NCBI RefSeq assembly: GCF_024436375.1
Contig: NZ_JAFMZM010000004.1
Location: 558,001-622,000 of the forward strand
DNA from: Nocardioides astragali
GTDB lineage: Bacteria > Actinomycetota > Actinomycetes > Propionibacteriales > Nocardioidaceae
Reading direction: 5' to 3'
Length of the DNA stretch: 64,000 nt
A program made the translations under genes and the position numbers. Of this stretch, positions 1-12,140 are shown piece by piece. Within the stretch, counting starts at the first letter, position 1, and each line of letters starts with the position of its first letter. The notes below the pieces were generated by a model. That model was given only the letters and a program-made list of their open reading frames with translations. It was not told the origin of the DNA and ran no database searches.

Positions 1-1317
1 TCGCGACGCAGCACGTCCAACCGCTACCGCGACCACTACGTGTGGCGCGACACCGAGCCCCCGGACACCGCCGGGCAGGTGGTCTTCCCCGACCAGGAGG
101 ACTCCATCTGGGAGCTCGACGACCGCACCGGCGAGTGGTACCTGCACAACTTCTACAAGCACCAGCCCGACCTCAACCTGGCGAACCCCGCCGTGGTGGA
201 GGAGATCATGCGGATCATCGGGTTCTGGCTCGAGCTCGGGTTCGACGGCTTCCGCGTCGACGGCATCCCGTTCCTGGAGCAGAACGCGAAGAACGCCGGT
301 GACCCCGCCCTGACGGTGGACCCGCACGAGCTGATGAGGACGATCCGCGGCTTCCTCAACCGGCGGACCGGCTGGTCGATGATGCTCGGGGAGGTCAACC
401 TGCCCCACGCGCAGCAGCGGGCGTTCTTCGGCGGCGATGCTGCCAACGAGCTGCAGATGCAGTTCGACTTCATCGGGATGCAGGCGACCTACCTGGCCCT
501 GGCCCGCGGGGACGCACGTCCGCTCGTCAAGGCCCTGGCACAACGGCCGCCGATCGACAGCACGTGCCAGTGGGCGACGTTCCTTCGCAACCACGACGAG
601 CTGACGCTCGACAAGCTCACGGACGCCCAGCGCAAGGAGGTGTTCGCCGCGTTCGGGCCCGAGCCGGCCATGCAGGTCTACGACCGCGGGCTCAAGCGTC
701 GGCTGCCGACGATGCTCGGCGGCGATCCGCGCCGGATCCGGATGGCGTACAGCCTGATGTTCTCACTCCCGGGGACGCCGACCCTCTACTACGGCGAGGA
801 GATCGGCATGGGAGAGGACCTCGATGCCGACGGCCGGATGGCCGTCCGCACGCCCATGCAGTGGAGTGCGGGGCGCAACGGCGGATTCTCCACGGCGAGG
901 CCGGGGCGTCTCCTCCAGCGAGTGGTGCCGGGTGCCTGCGGCCCCGAGCACGTGAACGTCGCCGCCCAGCTGCACGACCCGGACTCCCTGTGGAGCTTCA
1001 TGCGCAAGCTGATCAGCATCCGCCGGACGTGTCCCGAGCTCGGCTGGGGGACCTGGAGCGTCGTGGAGCAGCCGGAGACGAGCGTGCTGGTCCAACGGTG
1101 CGACATCGACCGCTCCGCCGTGGTCACCGTCCACAACCTCGCGTCCGAGCCGGTGACCGTCGACGTGCCGGTGGACCCGGGCGGGGACGGGCTCGAGGCG
1201 GTGGACCTGATGTCGGACGAGGTCGTGACGGGGGCCGCCACGACGCGGGTCGCGCTCGACGGCTACGGCTACAGGTGGCTGCGCCTGCGACCGACGGGTG
1301 ATCTCGCCATCCCGTGA
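1..1317 (+). CDS. GH13 alpha-amylase family enzyme, trehalose-synthase-like (5' end cut by window)
   Basis: Partial gene: the frame is open from base 1, so the N-terminus lies outside the window and 438 codons remain. Visible GH13 signatures are GFDGFRVDG with the nucleophile Asp, LGEVN with the acid/base Glu, and FLRNHDELTL with the transition-state Asp. LYYGEEIGMG and VRTPMQW follow. These last blocks and the LTDAQR region resemble trehalose synthase (maltose to trehalose isomerisation, cytosolic) more than secreted alpha-amylases. A short beta-rich C-terminal domain ends the protein. It could also be another GH13 glucosyltransferase or oligo-alpha-glucosidase. The family is secure; the exact substrate is inferred. 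Confidence 0.85.
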   Translation, partial: SRRSTSNRYRDHYVWRDTEPPDTAGQVVFPDQEDSIWELDDRTGEWYLHNFYKHQPDLNLANPAVVEEIMRIIGFWLELGFDGFRVDGIPFLEQNAKNAGDPALTVDPHELMRTIRGFLNRRTGWSMMLGEVNLPHAQQRAFFGGDAANELQMQFDFIGMQATYLALARGDARPLVKALAQRPPIDSTCQWATFLRNHDELTLDKLTDAQRKEVFAAFGPEPAMQVYDRGLKRRLPTMLGGDPRRIRMAYSLMFSLPGTPTLYYGEEIGMGEDLDADGRMAVRTPMQWSAGRNGGFSTARPGRLLQRVVPGACGPEHVNVAAQLHDPDSLWSFMRKLISIRRTCPELGWGTWSVVEQPETSVLVQRCDIDRSAVVTVHNLASEPVTVDVPVDPGGDGLEAVDLMSDEVVTGAATTRVALDGYGYRWLRLRPTGDLAIP

Positions 1318-1323
1318 GGCTTG

Positions 1324-1329
1324 TAGGCT
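1324..1329 (+). promoter_or_regulatory. -10 box (TAGGCT) of a leaderless gene
   Basis: TAGGCT lies 7 bases before the GTG at 1337. There is no Shine-Dalgarno sequence between them, so transcription probably starts at or next to the start codon. Confidence 0.5.
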
Positions 1330-1336
1330 CGGCGCC

Positions 1337-1867
1337 GTGACGACCGAGCAGGCCTGGCTGGCCGCGACCGGCACCCTGGCGATCGGGGTGGCACTGGTGG
1401 CGGTGGCGCTTGCTGTCCGCGCGTCCCGTCGTGCGGCCCGAGCGGAGGCGTCCGTCGACACGCTGGTCGAGCGGCTCGAGGTCCTCGAGTCCGCGGTCCC
1501 GCCGGCCGCGACCACCCCCACGGCCACCTCCACGGCCACCGGGCCGGCTGAGCCCGCGCCGGGCGCGTTCGTGATCACCCGGCTGGACGAGTCCGAGCGC
1601 CCCGACGTGCCGGTGGCCCGCGACATCGACGGCCGCCTGTTCGCGGACATCGTGGCTCGCGAGACCGTGGTGAAGGCGGCGTCCTGGACCCACGGGCTGC
1701 GCCGGGCACTGTCGGCCGACAACCGCCACCGGATCCGCCTCGAGGTGCGCCGGGAGATCAGGCGCGCCGGGCGTGACCGACGGGCGGAGACCAAGCAGGC
1801 GCTGCGCGAGTACCGCGCACGCGAGCGAGCGGGCCACGACGGGGGAGTCAGGGAGGACGTCGCCTGA
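1337..1867 (+). CDS. Small membrane-anchored protein of unknown function
   Basis: 176 residues. One N-terminal transmembrane helix (about residues 5-27) is followed by a short coiled-coil-like stretch (VDTLVERLEVLE), a Pro/Thr/Ala-rich linker and a basic C-terminal part rich in Arg. The GTG start was chosen because a TAGGCT box sits 7 bases upstream. The stop codon overlaps the next start (TGATG), so it is probably co-transcribed with the DUF6167-like gene and alaS. I do not recognise a named family. The position just before alaS suggests a conserved actinobacterial neighbour gene, but no function can be assigned. Confidence 0.7.
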   Translation: MTTEQAWLAATGTLAIGVALVAVALAVRASRRAARAEASVDTLVERLEVLESAVPPAATTPTATSTATGPAEPAPGAFVITRLDESERPDVPVARDIDGRLFADIVARETVVKAASWTHGLRRALSADNRHRIRLEVRREIRRAGRDRRAETKQALREYRARERAGHDGGVREDVA

Positions 1868-2141
1868 TGGGCCGCCCACTCTGGTTCGTCGCCGGGGCGG
1901 GGGTCGGGGTGTACGCCGCCGCCCGCGCCCGCCGTGTCGCCGACGCGTTGACCGCCGACGGACTGCGCGACCGCCTGCGCGGCTGGCAGGCCGGCGCCCG
2001 GCTCTTCGCCGAGGAGGTCCAGCAGGGCCGCACCCAACGCGAAACGCAGTTGCGCGAGCAGCTCGGCCTCAGGCCCACTGAAGCCCGCACTGGAACGCCG
2101 GAGCTCACCTCCGCACCCGACACGCAGAAGGATCACCACTG

Positions 2142-2142
<1 letters not shown>
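1867..2142 (+). CDS. Small DUF6167-like protein
   Basis: 91 residues beginning with a hydrophobic segment (LWFVAGAGVGVYAA) and continuing as a charged amphipathic helix (RDRLRGWQAGARLFAEEVQQG). Its composition and its place directly before alaS match the small DUF6167 proteins of actinobacteria. It overlaps the preceding stop and the alaS start in TGATG arrangements, which suggests translational coupling along the run. The function is unknown and the family name is from recall. Confidence 0.7.
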
Positions 2143-4844
<2,702 letters not shown>

Positions 4845-4846
4845 GC

Positions 4847-5308
4847 GTGCGCTTCGGGGTCCGGCTGGGGATCGACCCGGGTGACGCCCGGATCGGCGTC
4901 GCGACCAGCGACCCCTCCGGCTTCCTCGCGACCCCGGTCGAGACGGTGCGGCGCGGCAGGGGCGACGTACGACGCCTCGCGCAGCTGGTCACGGAGCTCG
5001 AGGCGGTCGAGGTCGTGGTCGGGCTGCCCCGCTCGCTCAGCGGTGCGGAGGGACCGGCGGCCGCGAAGGCCCGCGAGTTCGCCGCGCGGCTGGCGCGCCG
5101 AGTTGCGCCCGTACCCGTCAGGCTGTGTGATGAACGACTGACCACGGTCTCGGCCGAGTCGATGCTGCGCGAGCAGGGTCGGAACGGCGCCAAGCGACGT
5201 GCCGTGGTGGACCAGGCAGCAGCGGTGCTGATCCTGCAGACCGCGCTCGACACGGAGCGGTCGAGCGGGCGAGCACCGGGAGAGATCGTCGAGGTGGCAG
5301 ATGAGTGA
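4847..5308 (+). CDS. ruvX: Holliday-junction-resolvase-like YqgF/RuvX nuclease
   Basis: 153 residues, RNase H fold. It shows [13 protein letters not shown] at the N-terminus with the first catalytic Asp, VVVGLPRSL in the middle, CDERLTT with the second acidic site, and [11 protein letters not shown] near the end. Family members process pre-16S rRNA (E. coli YqgF), and a role in Holliday-junction resolution has been proposed. The GTG at 4847 is the first start after alaS and gives the usual N-terminus. Its 3' end overlaps the mltG ATG by 8 bases, and alaS-ruvX-mltG-aroE is a familiar actinobacterial order. Confidence 0.93.
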   Translation: MRFGVRLGIDPGDARIGVATSDPSGFLATPVETVRRGRGDVRRLAQLVTELEAVEVVVGLPRSLSGAEGPAAAKAREFAARLARRVAPVPVRLCDERLTTVSAESMLREQGRNGAKRRAVVDQAAAVLILQTALDTERSSGRAPGEIVEVADE

Positions 5309-6464
5309 GCACGAGGTCCAGCAGGACGAGGTCGAGCAGGAAGAGACCTACGACTACGTCCCCGGAGGCAGGCGGCGCAAGGGCCGCGGCCTCAAGGGAT
5401 GCCTGGCCGTGCTCATCGCGCTCGTGGTGCTCGCCGGCGGCTTCTGGTTCGGGCTGACGCGGGGCGTCGAGTGGGTCGCCGACCAGTTCCAGGGCCCAGA
5501 GGACTACCCCGGTCCCGGCACCGGCTCCGTTGAGTTCACCGTCAACGAGGGCGATGCGGTCGCCCAGATCGGCCGCAACCTCAAGGCCGACGGCGTGACG
5601 GCCTCCGTGCAGGCCTTCATCGACGCGTGCCAGGAGGACGGAACCGGTATCCAGGTCGGTGCCTACGAGCTGCAGAAGGAGATGAAGGCCGCCGACGCGT
5701 GCGAGGTCCTCGCCGACCCCGACAACCTCATCGGCTTCCCGACCGTGACCGTCCCCGAGGGTCTGCGCCTGACCGAGATCGTCTCCACGCTCGCGGAGAA
5801 CACCGACTTCCCCGAGGCGGCGTGGAACCGCGCCCTCCAGCAGCCCGACAAGCTCGGACTACCCGACTACGCCGAGGGCAACGCCGAGGGCTACCTCTTC
5901 CCCGCGACCTACGAGATCAAGCCGGGCATGAAGCCGGTCGCGATCCTCAAGACCATGGTCGACCGGTGGCGCGAGGCCGCCGAGGCCGCCGACCTCGAGG
6001 CCAAGGCCGCCGAGCTCGGCCACACGCCCGCCGAGCTGATGATCATCGCCTCGCTCGTCGAGGCCGAGGGTCGCGGCGACGACATGCCCAAGATCGCGCG
6101 CGTCATCTACAACCGCCTCGACGGGCCGGGCGACCAGGGCGGCACCAACGGCACGCTCGGGATCGACGCGTCCATCGCCTACGGCCTGGGCCTCTCGCCC
6201 GGCTCGACGGAGCTGACCCCCGAGCAGCTGGCGGAGGACACGCCCTACAACACGCGGATCAACGCGGGTCTCCCGCCGACCCCGATCGAGGCCCCGGGCG
6301 ACGACGCCATCGCGGCGGCGGCCAACCCGGCCGAGGGCGACTGGTACTACTACGTCACCGTCGACCTCTCGACCGGCGAGACCAAGTTCTACGAGGACTA
6401 CGAAGGGTTCCTCGAGGGACGAGACGAGTACAAGGCCTACTGCGAGACCTCGGACCGATGCTGA
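5301..6464 (+). CDS. mltG: Endolytic murein transglycosylase MltG
   Basis: 387 residues. An acidic then basic cytoplasmic N-terminus precedes one transmembrane helix (about 33-53). The extracytoplasmic YceG domain follows, with [11 protein letters not shown] and the catalytic block [11 protein letters not shown]; Glu254 corresponds to the catalytic Glu. The substrate-groove element VIYNRLD comes next. The family cleaves nascent peptidoglycan strands at the membrane and sets glycan chain length. Translation probably couples to ruvX through the 8-base overlap. The next gene, aroE, starts 2 bases after the stop. Confidence 0.95.
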   Translation: MSEHEVQQDEVEQEETYDYVPGGRRRKGRGLKGCLAVLIALVVLAGGFWFGLTRGVEWVADQFQGPEDYPGPGTGSVEFTVNEGDAVAQIGRNLKADGVTASVQAFIDACQEDGTGIQVGAYELQKEMKAADACEVLADPDNLIGFPTVTVPEGLRLTEIVSTLAENTDFPEAAWNRALQQPDKLGLPDYAEGNAEGYLFPATYEIKPGMKPVAILKTMVDRWREAAEAADLEAKAAELGHTPAELMIIASLVEAEGRGDDMPKIARVIYNRLDGPGDQGGTNGTLGIDASIAYGLGLSPGSTELTPEQLAEDTPYNTRINAGLPPTPIEAPGDDAIAAAANPAEGDWYYYVTVDLSTGETKFYEDYEGFLEGRDEYKAYCETSDRC

Positions 6465-6465
6465 G

Positions 6466-7317
6466 GTGAGCGAGCCTGCGAGCACGGCGCCTGGACGTGC
6501 GCGGCGCTGTGGCGTGCTGGGCGACCCGATCGGCCACTCGCTCTCGCCGGTCCTGCACCGTGCCGCCTACGCCGCGCTCGGGCTGGACTGGTCCTACGAC
6601 GCGCGCCGGGTGCCGGCAGGTGGCCTGGAGGCGTTCCTCGCGGGGCTCGACGGGACCTGGCGCGGGCTGTCGCTGACGATGCCGCTCAAGCGCGAGGCGC
6701 TGGGTCTCGCCGACCGACTCACGGACCGCGCGCGCCTGGCCGGTGCGGTGAACACCCTCCTCCTCGACGAAGAGGGCGAGCGGGTCGGCGACAACACCGA
6801 CCTGCCCGGCGCGGTCGCCGCGATCCGGGAGCGTACGACGGCCCCGCTGGCGTCGGCCGCCATCCTCGGCGGCGGGGCCACGGCCACGTCGATCGGGCTC
6901 GCGCTGGTCGACCTCGGCGTCACCTCCGTCGACCTGCTCGTGCGGGACGCGGCGCGTGCGGCGGAGACGGTGCACGCGCTGCGGGCCCACCCCGCCGGCG
7001 TCGAGGTCCGCACCCGGGCACTGGACGACAACGCCGCGGTCGTCGCCGACATCGTGGTCTCGACGATCCCGGCGGCTGCCCAGACCGACGTGCTCGTGGC
7101 CCGGTGCGGGGGGGTGCCGGTGGTGTTCGAGGCTCTCTACGACCCCTGGCCCACTCCGCTCGCCGCGTCGGCGTCAGACCGGGTGCTCGTGGGCGGGCTG
7201 GACCTGCTGGTGCACCAGGCCGTGCTCCAGTTCGAGCTGTTCACTGGTCTCCGGGCACCGCGTGAGGCCATGAGAGCGGCCGGCCGGAAGGCACTCGACG
7301 GACGGAGCGCGGAGTGA
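6466..7317 (+). CDS. aroE: Shikimate dehydrogenase
   Basis: Reduces 3-dehydroshikimate to shikimate with NADPH in aromatic amino-acid synthesis. 283 residues. GDPIGHSLSP near residue 19 binds shikimate, SLTMPLK carries the catalytic Lys, NTDLPG is the substrate/cofactor loop, and a nucleotide-binding LGGGATATS stands in mid-protein. The GTG at 6466 follows the mltG stop by one base. The stop overlaps the next GTG (GTGA), so the gene is in the aro operon. Confidence 0.95.
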   Translation: MSEPASTAPGRARRCGVLGDPIGHSLSPVLHRAAYAALGLDWSYDARRVPAGGLEAFLAGLDGTWRGLSLTMPLKREALGLADRLTDRARLAGAVNTLLLDEEGERVGDNTDLPGAVAAIRERTTAPLASAAILGGGATATSIGLALVDLGVTSVDLLVRDAARAAETVHALRAHPAGVEVRTRALDDNAAVVADIVVSTIPAAAQTDVLVARCGGVPVVFEALYDPWPTPLAASASDRVLVGGLDLLVHQAVLQFELFTGLRAPREAMRAAGRKALDGRSAE

Positions 7318-8090
7318 ACGAGATGGTCCTGGCTGCCCTGCTGGGAGCCGTCGTCGCTGGTCTCGGCGGACTGCTCGTGCCGCGGATCATCGCGCTCGTC
7401 CCTGAACCGGAGCCCGAACCCGAGCCGGCGCCGGTGCCGGACGTCGAGGCCGCCGTCGAGGCCGAGGGCGACGACGTACGCACCGTCGACGAGCCCCCGA
7501 AGGTGCTCTACGCCGAGATCGCCGCCCGGCCCGGCCTGGGCCGGCGGAGCGCGGTGCTCGCGGCGGTGTGCGGCGGCCTGCTCGGTGGCGTGACCGGGCT
7601 GGACTGGCCGCTGGTGTGGCTGGTCCCGCTGACCCCGCTCGCGGTCGCCCTGTCGGTCATCGACTGGCACACCCGCCTCCTGCCGCGGGTCATCGTCATC
7701 CCGCTCACCCTCGCGGCGATCGTGGCCGTGACCGTCGTCGGCCTCGCGACGGGGGAGCGCGAGGCCCTGGTGCGGGCGCTGCTCGGGATGGTCGCTGCCC
7801 GCTCGTTCTACTGGGCCCTCTGGGGGATCCATTCGGCCGGGATCGGTTTCGGTGACGTACGCCTGGCAGCGCCCGTGGGACTGGTGCTCGCCTGGGTCGG
7901 GTGGGGGCCGCTGATGATCGGGCTGTGGGCCGGATTCCTCGCCTTCAGCCTGCCCGCACTCGTTGCGCTCGTGGTCCGCCGCGACCGGAAGCTGCTCAAG
8001 AAGTCCTTCCCGTTCGGTCCGTTCATGGTGATCGGCGCCCTCGTGGGTCTCGTCTGGGGGACCGCGCTCGCCGGGCGCATCTGGGGCTGA
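7314..8090 (+). CDS. A24 family prepilin-type leader peptidase
   Basis: 258 residues with about seven membrane segments. The two catalytic aspartates of the A24 fold are present: Asp117 in SVIDWHTRLLP and Asp181 in GIGFGDVRL. The canonical C-terminal FPFGPFMVIGAL follows. The family cleaves leader peptides of type IV pilins at the membrane. The zinc-binding methylase domain of PilD is absent. In its place stands a cytoplasmic acidic Glu-Pro run (residues 31-40) and an acidic linker. No pilin gene is visible nearby; the link with the aro genes is by position only. Confidence 0.88.
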   Translation: MNEMVLAALLGAVVAGLGGLLVPRIIALVPEPEPEPEPAPVPDVEAAVEAEGDDVRTVDEPPKVLYAEIAARPGLGRRSAVLAAVCGGLLGGVTGLDWPLVWLVPLTPLAVALSVIDWHTRLLPRVIVIPLTLAAIVAVTVVGLATGEREALVRALLGMVAARSFYWALWGIHSAGIGFGDVRLAAPVGLVLAWVGWGPLMIGLWAGFLAFSLPALVALVVRRDRKLLKKSFPFGPFMVIGALVGLVWGTALAGRIWG

Positions 8091-8102
8091 GAGACTTCGC
8101 GC

Positions 8103-9281
8103 ATGCTCCGATGGCTCACAGCAGGCGAGTCCCACGGTCCCTCGCTGGTGGCGATCCTCGAGGGGCTCCCCGCCCACGTCCGCGTCACGACCGACGACCT
8201 CGCCGACTCGCTCGCCCGGCGGCGCCTCGGCTACGGCCGCGGCGCGCGGATGAAGTTCGAGCAGGACGCGATCCGCGTGATCGGTGGCGTCCGGCACGGC
8301 GAGACCCAGGGTGGCCCGGTCGCGATCGAGGTCGGCAACACCGAGTGGCCCAAGTGGGAGAAGGTCATGTCGGCCGACCCGGTCGACCCGGTGGAGCTCG
8401 AGGCCTTGGCCCGCAACGCCCCGCTGACGCGTCCCCGGCCCGGCCACGCCGACCTCGTGGGCATGCAGAAGTACGCCTTCGACGAGGCCCGCCCGATCCT
8501 CGAGCGCGCGTCGGCCCGTGAGACCGCGGCCCGCGTGGCGCTCGGCCGGGTGGCCTCCAACTTCCTCGAGCAGGCCGTCGGGGCGCGGATCGTCTCGCAC
8601 GTGGTCTCGCTCGGCGGCGTCAAGGCGCCGGCCGGCGTCGTACCGACTCCCGACGACCTCGAGCGGCTCGACGCCGACGAGGTGAGGTGCCTCGACCCCG
8701 ACGCCAGCGCCGCGATGGTGGCGCGCATCGACCAGGCCCACAAGGACGGTGACACCCTCGGCGGCGTCGTCGAGGTCGTCGTCCACGGGCTCCCGCCGGG
8801 CCTCGGCTCCCACGTCCACTGGGACCGGAGGCTCGACGCGAAGCTCGCCGGCGCGCTGATGGGCATCCAGGCGATCAAGGGCGTCGAGGTGGGGGACGGG
8901 TTCGAGCTCGCCGACACCCCTGGGTCGTTGGCGCACGACGAGATCGTGTCGACCGACGAGGGGCTGCGACGTACGTCGGGTCGCTCCGGCGGCACCGAGG
9001 GTGGCATGTCGACCGGCGAGGTCCTGCGCGTGCGTGCGGCGATGAAGCCGATCGCGACCGTGCCGAAGGCCCTGCGCACGGTCGACGTCGCGACCGGTGA
9101 GGCCACCGTCGCGCACCACCAGCGCTCCGACGTCTGCGCCGTCCCCGCCGCCGGGATCGTGGCGGAGGCGATGGTCGCGCTCGTGCTCGCTGACGCGGTC
9201 GTGGAGAAGTTCGGCGGCGACTCGGTCGCCGAGACCCGCCGCAACGCCGAGGCCTACCTCGACACCCTCAGGTACCGCTGA
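8103..9281 (+). CDS. aroC: Chorismate synthase
   Basis: Converts EPSP to chorismate using reduced FMN. 392 residues, full length. It begins [15 protein letters not shown] and contains the family blocks [38 protein letters not shown], and [12 protein letters not shown] near residue 300. A GAGACT hexamer ends 6 bases before the ATG, so a weak leaderless promoter may supplement read-through from upstream. The stop overlaps the aroK ATG (TGATG). Confidence 0.97.
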   Translation: MLRWLTAGESHGPSLVAILEGLPAHVRVTTDDLADSLARRRLGYGRGARMKFEQDAIRVIGGVRHGETQGGPVAIEVGNTEWPKWEKVMSADPVDPVELEALARNAPLTRPRPGHADLVGMQKYAFDEARPILERASARETAARVALGRVASNFLEQAVGARIVSHVVSLGGVKAPAGVVPTPDDLERLDADEVRCLDPDASAAMVARIDQAHKDGDTLGGVVEVVVHGLPPGLGSHVHWDRRLDAKLAGALMGIQAIKGVEVGDGFELADTPGSLAHDEIVSTDEGLRRTSGRSGGTEGGMSTGEVLRVRAAMKPIATVPKALRTVDVATGEATVAHHQRSDVCAVPAAGIVAEAMVALVLADAVVEKFGGDSVAETRRNAEAYLDTLRYR

Positions 9282-9781
9282 TGCCCCCTCGGGTGGTGCT
9301 CGTCGGGCCGATGGGCGCCGGCAAGACGACCGTCGCCGAGCTGCTCGGCCGGGCGTGGGACCTGCCGGTGCGCGACACCGACGCCGACATCGTCGCCGGC
9401 ACCGGACGCGAGATCTCCGACATCTTCGTGGAGTCGGGGGAGGACCACTTCCGCGACCTCGAGGCCGACGCGGTCACCACGGCGCTCGCCGAGCACGACG
9501 GCGTGCTCGCCCTGGGCGGCGGCGCCGTGATGCGGGCCGAGTCCCGCGAGCTCCTGACCGGCGTGCCCGTGGTGTTCCTGCGGGTCGGCCTGTCCGACGC
9601 GGTGAAGCGGGTCGGGCTCGGCGCCGGCCGTCCGCTGCTGCTCGGCAACGTCCGCTCGCGCATCAAGGCCCTGCTTGACGAGCGCACGCCCATCTACGAG
9701 TCGGTCGCGACCCACGTGGTCGACACCGACGGACGCACGCCCGACGAGGTCGCGGCCGAGATCCAGGAGCTGCTTCGATGA
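9281..9781 (+). CDS. aroK: Shikimate kinase
   Basis: Phosphorylates shikimate at the 3-OH with ATP. 166 residues, the usual size. The Walker A loop is GPMGAGKT (residues 9-16), the shikimate-binding acidic pair lies in DTDADI, the Gly-rich LALGGGAV follows, and the lid region is around GAGRPLL. The start overlaps the aroC stop by 1 base and the end overlaps aroB by 4 bases. Confidence 0.96.
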   Translation: MPPRVVLVGPMGAGKTTVAELLGRAWDLPVRDTDADIVAGTGREISDIFVESGEDHFRDLEADAVTTALAEHDGVLALGGGAVMRAESRELLTGVPVVFLRVGLSDAVKRVGLGAGRPLLLGNVRSRIKALLDERTPIYESVATHVVDTDGRTPDEVAAEIQELLR

Positions 9782-10875
9782 GCGACACCGTGCTCCACGT
9801 CGGGGGTGCCTCGCCCTACGACGTCGTCGTCGGCAACGGACTCGCCGGACGCCTGCCCGAGCTGCTCGGCGAGTCGGTCGAGCGCGTCGCCGTGCTGTAC
9901 GCCGGGTCGCTCGGCGCGCTCGCCGACCCCATCGTCGACTCCCTCGTCGAGCACTATGACGTGCTGGCGCTCGGGCTGCCCGAGGGCGAGCGTGCCAAGA
10001 CCGCGCCGGTCGCCGCCGACTGCTGGGAGGCGCTCGGGGAGGCCGGCTTCACCCGGTCCGACGCGGTCGTGACGGTCGGCGGGGGAGCCACCACCGACCT
10101 GGGCGGCTTCGTGGCCGCCACCTGGCTCCGGGGCGTGCGCGTCGTGCACGTGCCGACCACCCTGCTCGCGATGGTCGACGCGGCGGTGGGGGGCAAGACC
10201 GGCATCAACACCGGCGCCGGCAAGAACCTGGTCGGGTCCTTCCACGAGCCCGCCGGCGTGCTGTGCGACCTCTCGCTGCTGGTCTCGCTGCCGCGCGAGG
10301 AGCTCGTCGCGGGCCTGGGCGAGGTGGTCAAGTGCGGCTTCATCGCCGACCCGGCCATCCTCGACATCGTGGAGAGGACCGAGCCGGCCGCGCTGACCGC
10401 GGAGTCGCCCGAGCTGCGTGAGCTCGTCGAGCGCGCGATCCGGGTCAAGGTCGACGTCGTGGTCGGTGACCTCAAGGAGGCCGGCGGCGTCGACGGGCAC
10501 CCGGGCCGCGAGGTGCTCAACTACGGCCACACCCTCGCCCACGCCATCGAGCGCACCAGCGACTACACCGTCCGGCACGGCGAGGCCGTCGCCATCGGCT
10601 GCGTCTACGTCGCCGAGCTCGCCGCGCTCGCGGGCTCCCTCGCCCCGGCGCTCGTCGAGCGGCACCGCGCCGCGCTGTCGCGCGTCGGGTTGCCGACGAC
10701 GTACGACGCCGCCTCCTTCGACGACCTGCACGCCGCGATGAGGATCGACAAGAAAGCGCGAGGCTCGCAGCTGCGGTTCGTCGTGCTCGACGACCTCGCG
10801 GCGCCTCGGATCCTCGCCGGGCCGAGCGAGGACGACCTGCGCGCGGCCTACGCCGCGATATCGTCCGCCGGGTGA
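9778..10875 (+). CDS. aroB: 3-Dehydroquinate synthase
   Basis: Cyclises DAHP to 3-dehydroquinate using NAD and a divalent metal. 365 residues. The NAD-binding GGGATTDLGGF, the PTTLLAMVDAAVGGKTGIN block with its catalytic Lys, and the metal-binding Glu of AGLGEVVKCG and His of NYGHTLAHAIE are all visible, as is a later RHGEAVAIG. Overlaps of 4 bases with both aroK and the DUF402 gene suggest a tightly coupled operon. Confidence 0.97.
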   Translation: MSDTVLHVGGASPYDVVVGNGLAGRLPELLGESVERVAVLYAGSLGALADPIVDSLVEHYDVLALGLPEGERAKTAPVAADCWEALGEAGFTRSDAVVTVGGGATTDLGGFVAATWLRGVRVVHVPTTLLAMVDAAVGGKTGINTGAGKNLVGSFHEPAGVLCDLSLLVSLPREELVAGLGEVVKCGFIADPAILDIVERTEPAALTAESPELRELVERAIRVKVDVVVGDLKEAGGVDGHPGREVLNYGHTLAHAIERTSDYTVRHGEAVAIGCVYVAELAALAGSLAPALVERHRAALSRVGLPTTYDAASFDDLHAAMRIDKKARGSQLRFVVLDDLAAPRILAGPSEDDLRAAYAAISSAG

Positions 10876-11669
10876 CTGACCCAGATCCCGGCTCGGACGT
10901 CCAGCTCTCCGACTCCGGAGGGACCATGCAGCGCCTCACGGGCAGCGCGACCGCGCGGCCCGTCGACCTGGAGCTGCTCGAAACGCTGCGACTCGCGGAG
11001 TCGGACGGTCCGTGGACGGCTGCCGGATCGGCGCCGTTCCTGTCGCCAGGGGACGTCGTCCAGTGGCGCTACGGCCGCAGTTGCGACCCGATGCGGGTGG
11101 TCCGCGACGACGAGCGCGGACTCGTGGCGTGGCTGGCCGACGCCACCGACGTGCTCGCCTGGACCCCCGCCGACGGCCGGTCCCTGCGGGAGCACCCGCT
11201 CGCCGAGCGGTTCGGCGTCGAACGGGCCCCGGCGATCCAGGGCTGGCAGTCGAGCGGCGTGCTCCGAATCGCGCCCACCGGGCGGCCGTGGTCGGTGTGG
11301 GTGTTCTGGGAGGACGACGGGTCGTTCGCCGGGTACTACGTCAACCTCGAGCTCACCCATCGGCGCCGCGGCGACGAGACCAACACCCGCGACCTGGTCC
11401 TCGACCTCTGGCTCGAGCCGTCGGGGCAGCTGTGGCTCAAGGACGCCGACGAGCTGGAGGCGGCAATTGCCGCCGGGATGTACGACGCCGGCCTCGCCGA
11501 CGAGGTTCGGGCCATCGCCGACTGGGCGCGCGCCGACCTCGTCGAGGCCGGTGGCTGGCCGCTCGACGACGAGTGGACGACGTGGCGCCCACCGTCGCAC
11601 TGGACCGTCCCACCGCTGCCTGACACTCCATTCGTGGCCGAGGCGCGGCGCACTACGCTGCTCCGATGA
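10872..11669 (+). CDS. DUF402 domain protein
   Basis: 265 residues. The central part (SPGDVVQWRYG, then WSVWVFWEDDGSFAGYYVNLE, then DLVLDLWLEPSG and KDADELEAAI) matches the DUF402 fold. That fold includes nucleoside di-/triphosphate phosphohydrolases and the Ntdp/FomD type. The GTG at 10872 overlaps the aroB stop by 4 bases. An in-frame ATG at 10926 is an alternative start that would drop a poorly structured 18-residue lead. The gene sits inside the aro operon without an obvious metabolic link. Substrate unknown. Confidence 0.82.
   Translation: MTDPDPGSDVQLSDSGGTMQRLTGSATARPVDLELLETLRLAESDGPWTAAGSAPFLSPGDVVQWRYGRSCDPMRVVRDDERGLVAWLADATDVLAWTPADGRSLREHPLAERFGVERAPAIQGWQSSGVLRIAPTGRPWSVWVFWEDDGSFAGYYVNLELTHRRRGDETNTRDLVLDLWLEPSGQLWLKDADELEAAIAAGMYDAGLADEVRAIADWARADLVEAGGWPLDDEWTTWRPPSHWTVPPLPDTPFVAEARRTTLLR
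11654..11659 (+). promoter_or_regulatory. Internal -10 box (TACGCT) for aroQ
   Basis: TACGCT ends 6 bases before the aroQ ATG, inside the end of the DUF402 gene. It fits the leaderless pattern seen elsewhere in the window, so aroQ may also be transcribed on its own. Confidence 0.4.
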
Positions 11670-12100
11670 AGGTCCTCGTGCTCAACGGCCCCAACCTCGG
11701 GCGGCTCGGTCGGCGCCAGCCGGAGATCTACGGCACGACGACCCACGCCGAGCTCGCCCACCTGTGCGTGGACTGGGGGAGCGGGCTCGGCCTCGACGTC
11801 GAGGTGCGCCAGACCAACCACGAGGGCGATCTCCTCGACTGGCTCAACGCCGCCGCCGACGACGGCGTGCCCGTGGTCCTCAACGCCGGTGCGTGGACGC
11901 ACTACTCCCTGGCGCTCTTCGACGCCTGCGCCCAGCTGACGGCGCCCTTGGTCGAGGTGCACATCTCCGACCCCAAGCAGCGGCCGGAGGAGTTCCGGCA
12001 CACCTCCGTCGTCGAGCCGCACGCGGCAGCGACGATCGCCGGCGAGGGCGTGGACGGCTACCGTCAGGCACTCGTCGTGCTGGCCAGCGCGACCAGCTGA
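11666..12100 (+). CDS. aroQ: Type II 3-dehydroquinate dehydratase
   Basis: Dehydrates 3-dehydroquinate to dehydroshikimate. 144 residues, typical of the dodecameric type II enzyme. The N-terminal NGPNLGRLGRRQPEIYG carries the catalytic Arg/Tyr loop. NAGAWTHYS is the second active-site block, and EVHISDPKQR the third. The last block has Asp where the family usually has Asn (HISN), a small deviation in a substrate-contact motif. It ends the continuous aro run that began at aroE. Confidence 0.94.
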   Translation: MKVLVLNGPNLGRLGRRQPEIYGTTTHAELAHLCVDWGSGLGLDVEVRQTNHEGDLLDWLNAAADDGVPVVLNAGAWTHYSLALFDACAQLTAPLVEVHISDPKQRPEEFRHTSVVEPHAAATIAGEGVDGYRQALVVLASATS

Positions 12101-12140
12101 TCCCGGGTGCCGGCGTCGGCGTCATGTCGGCCAGCAATGG

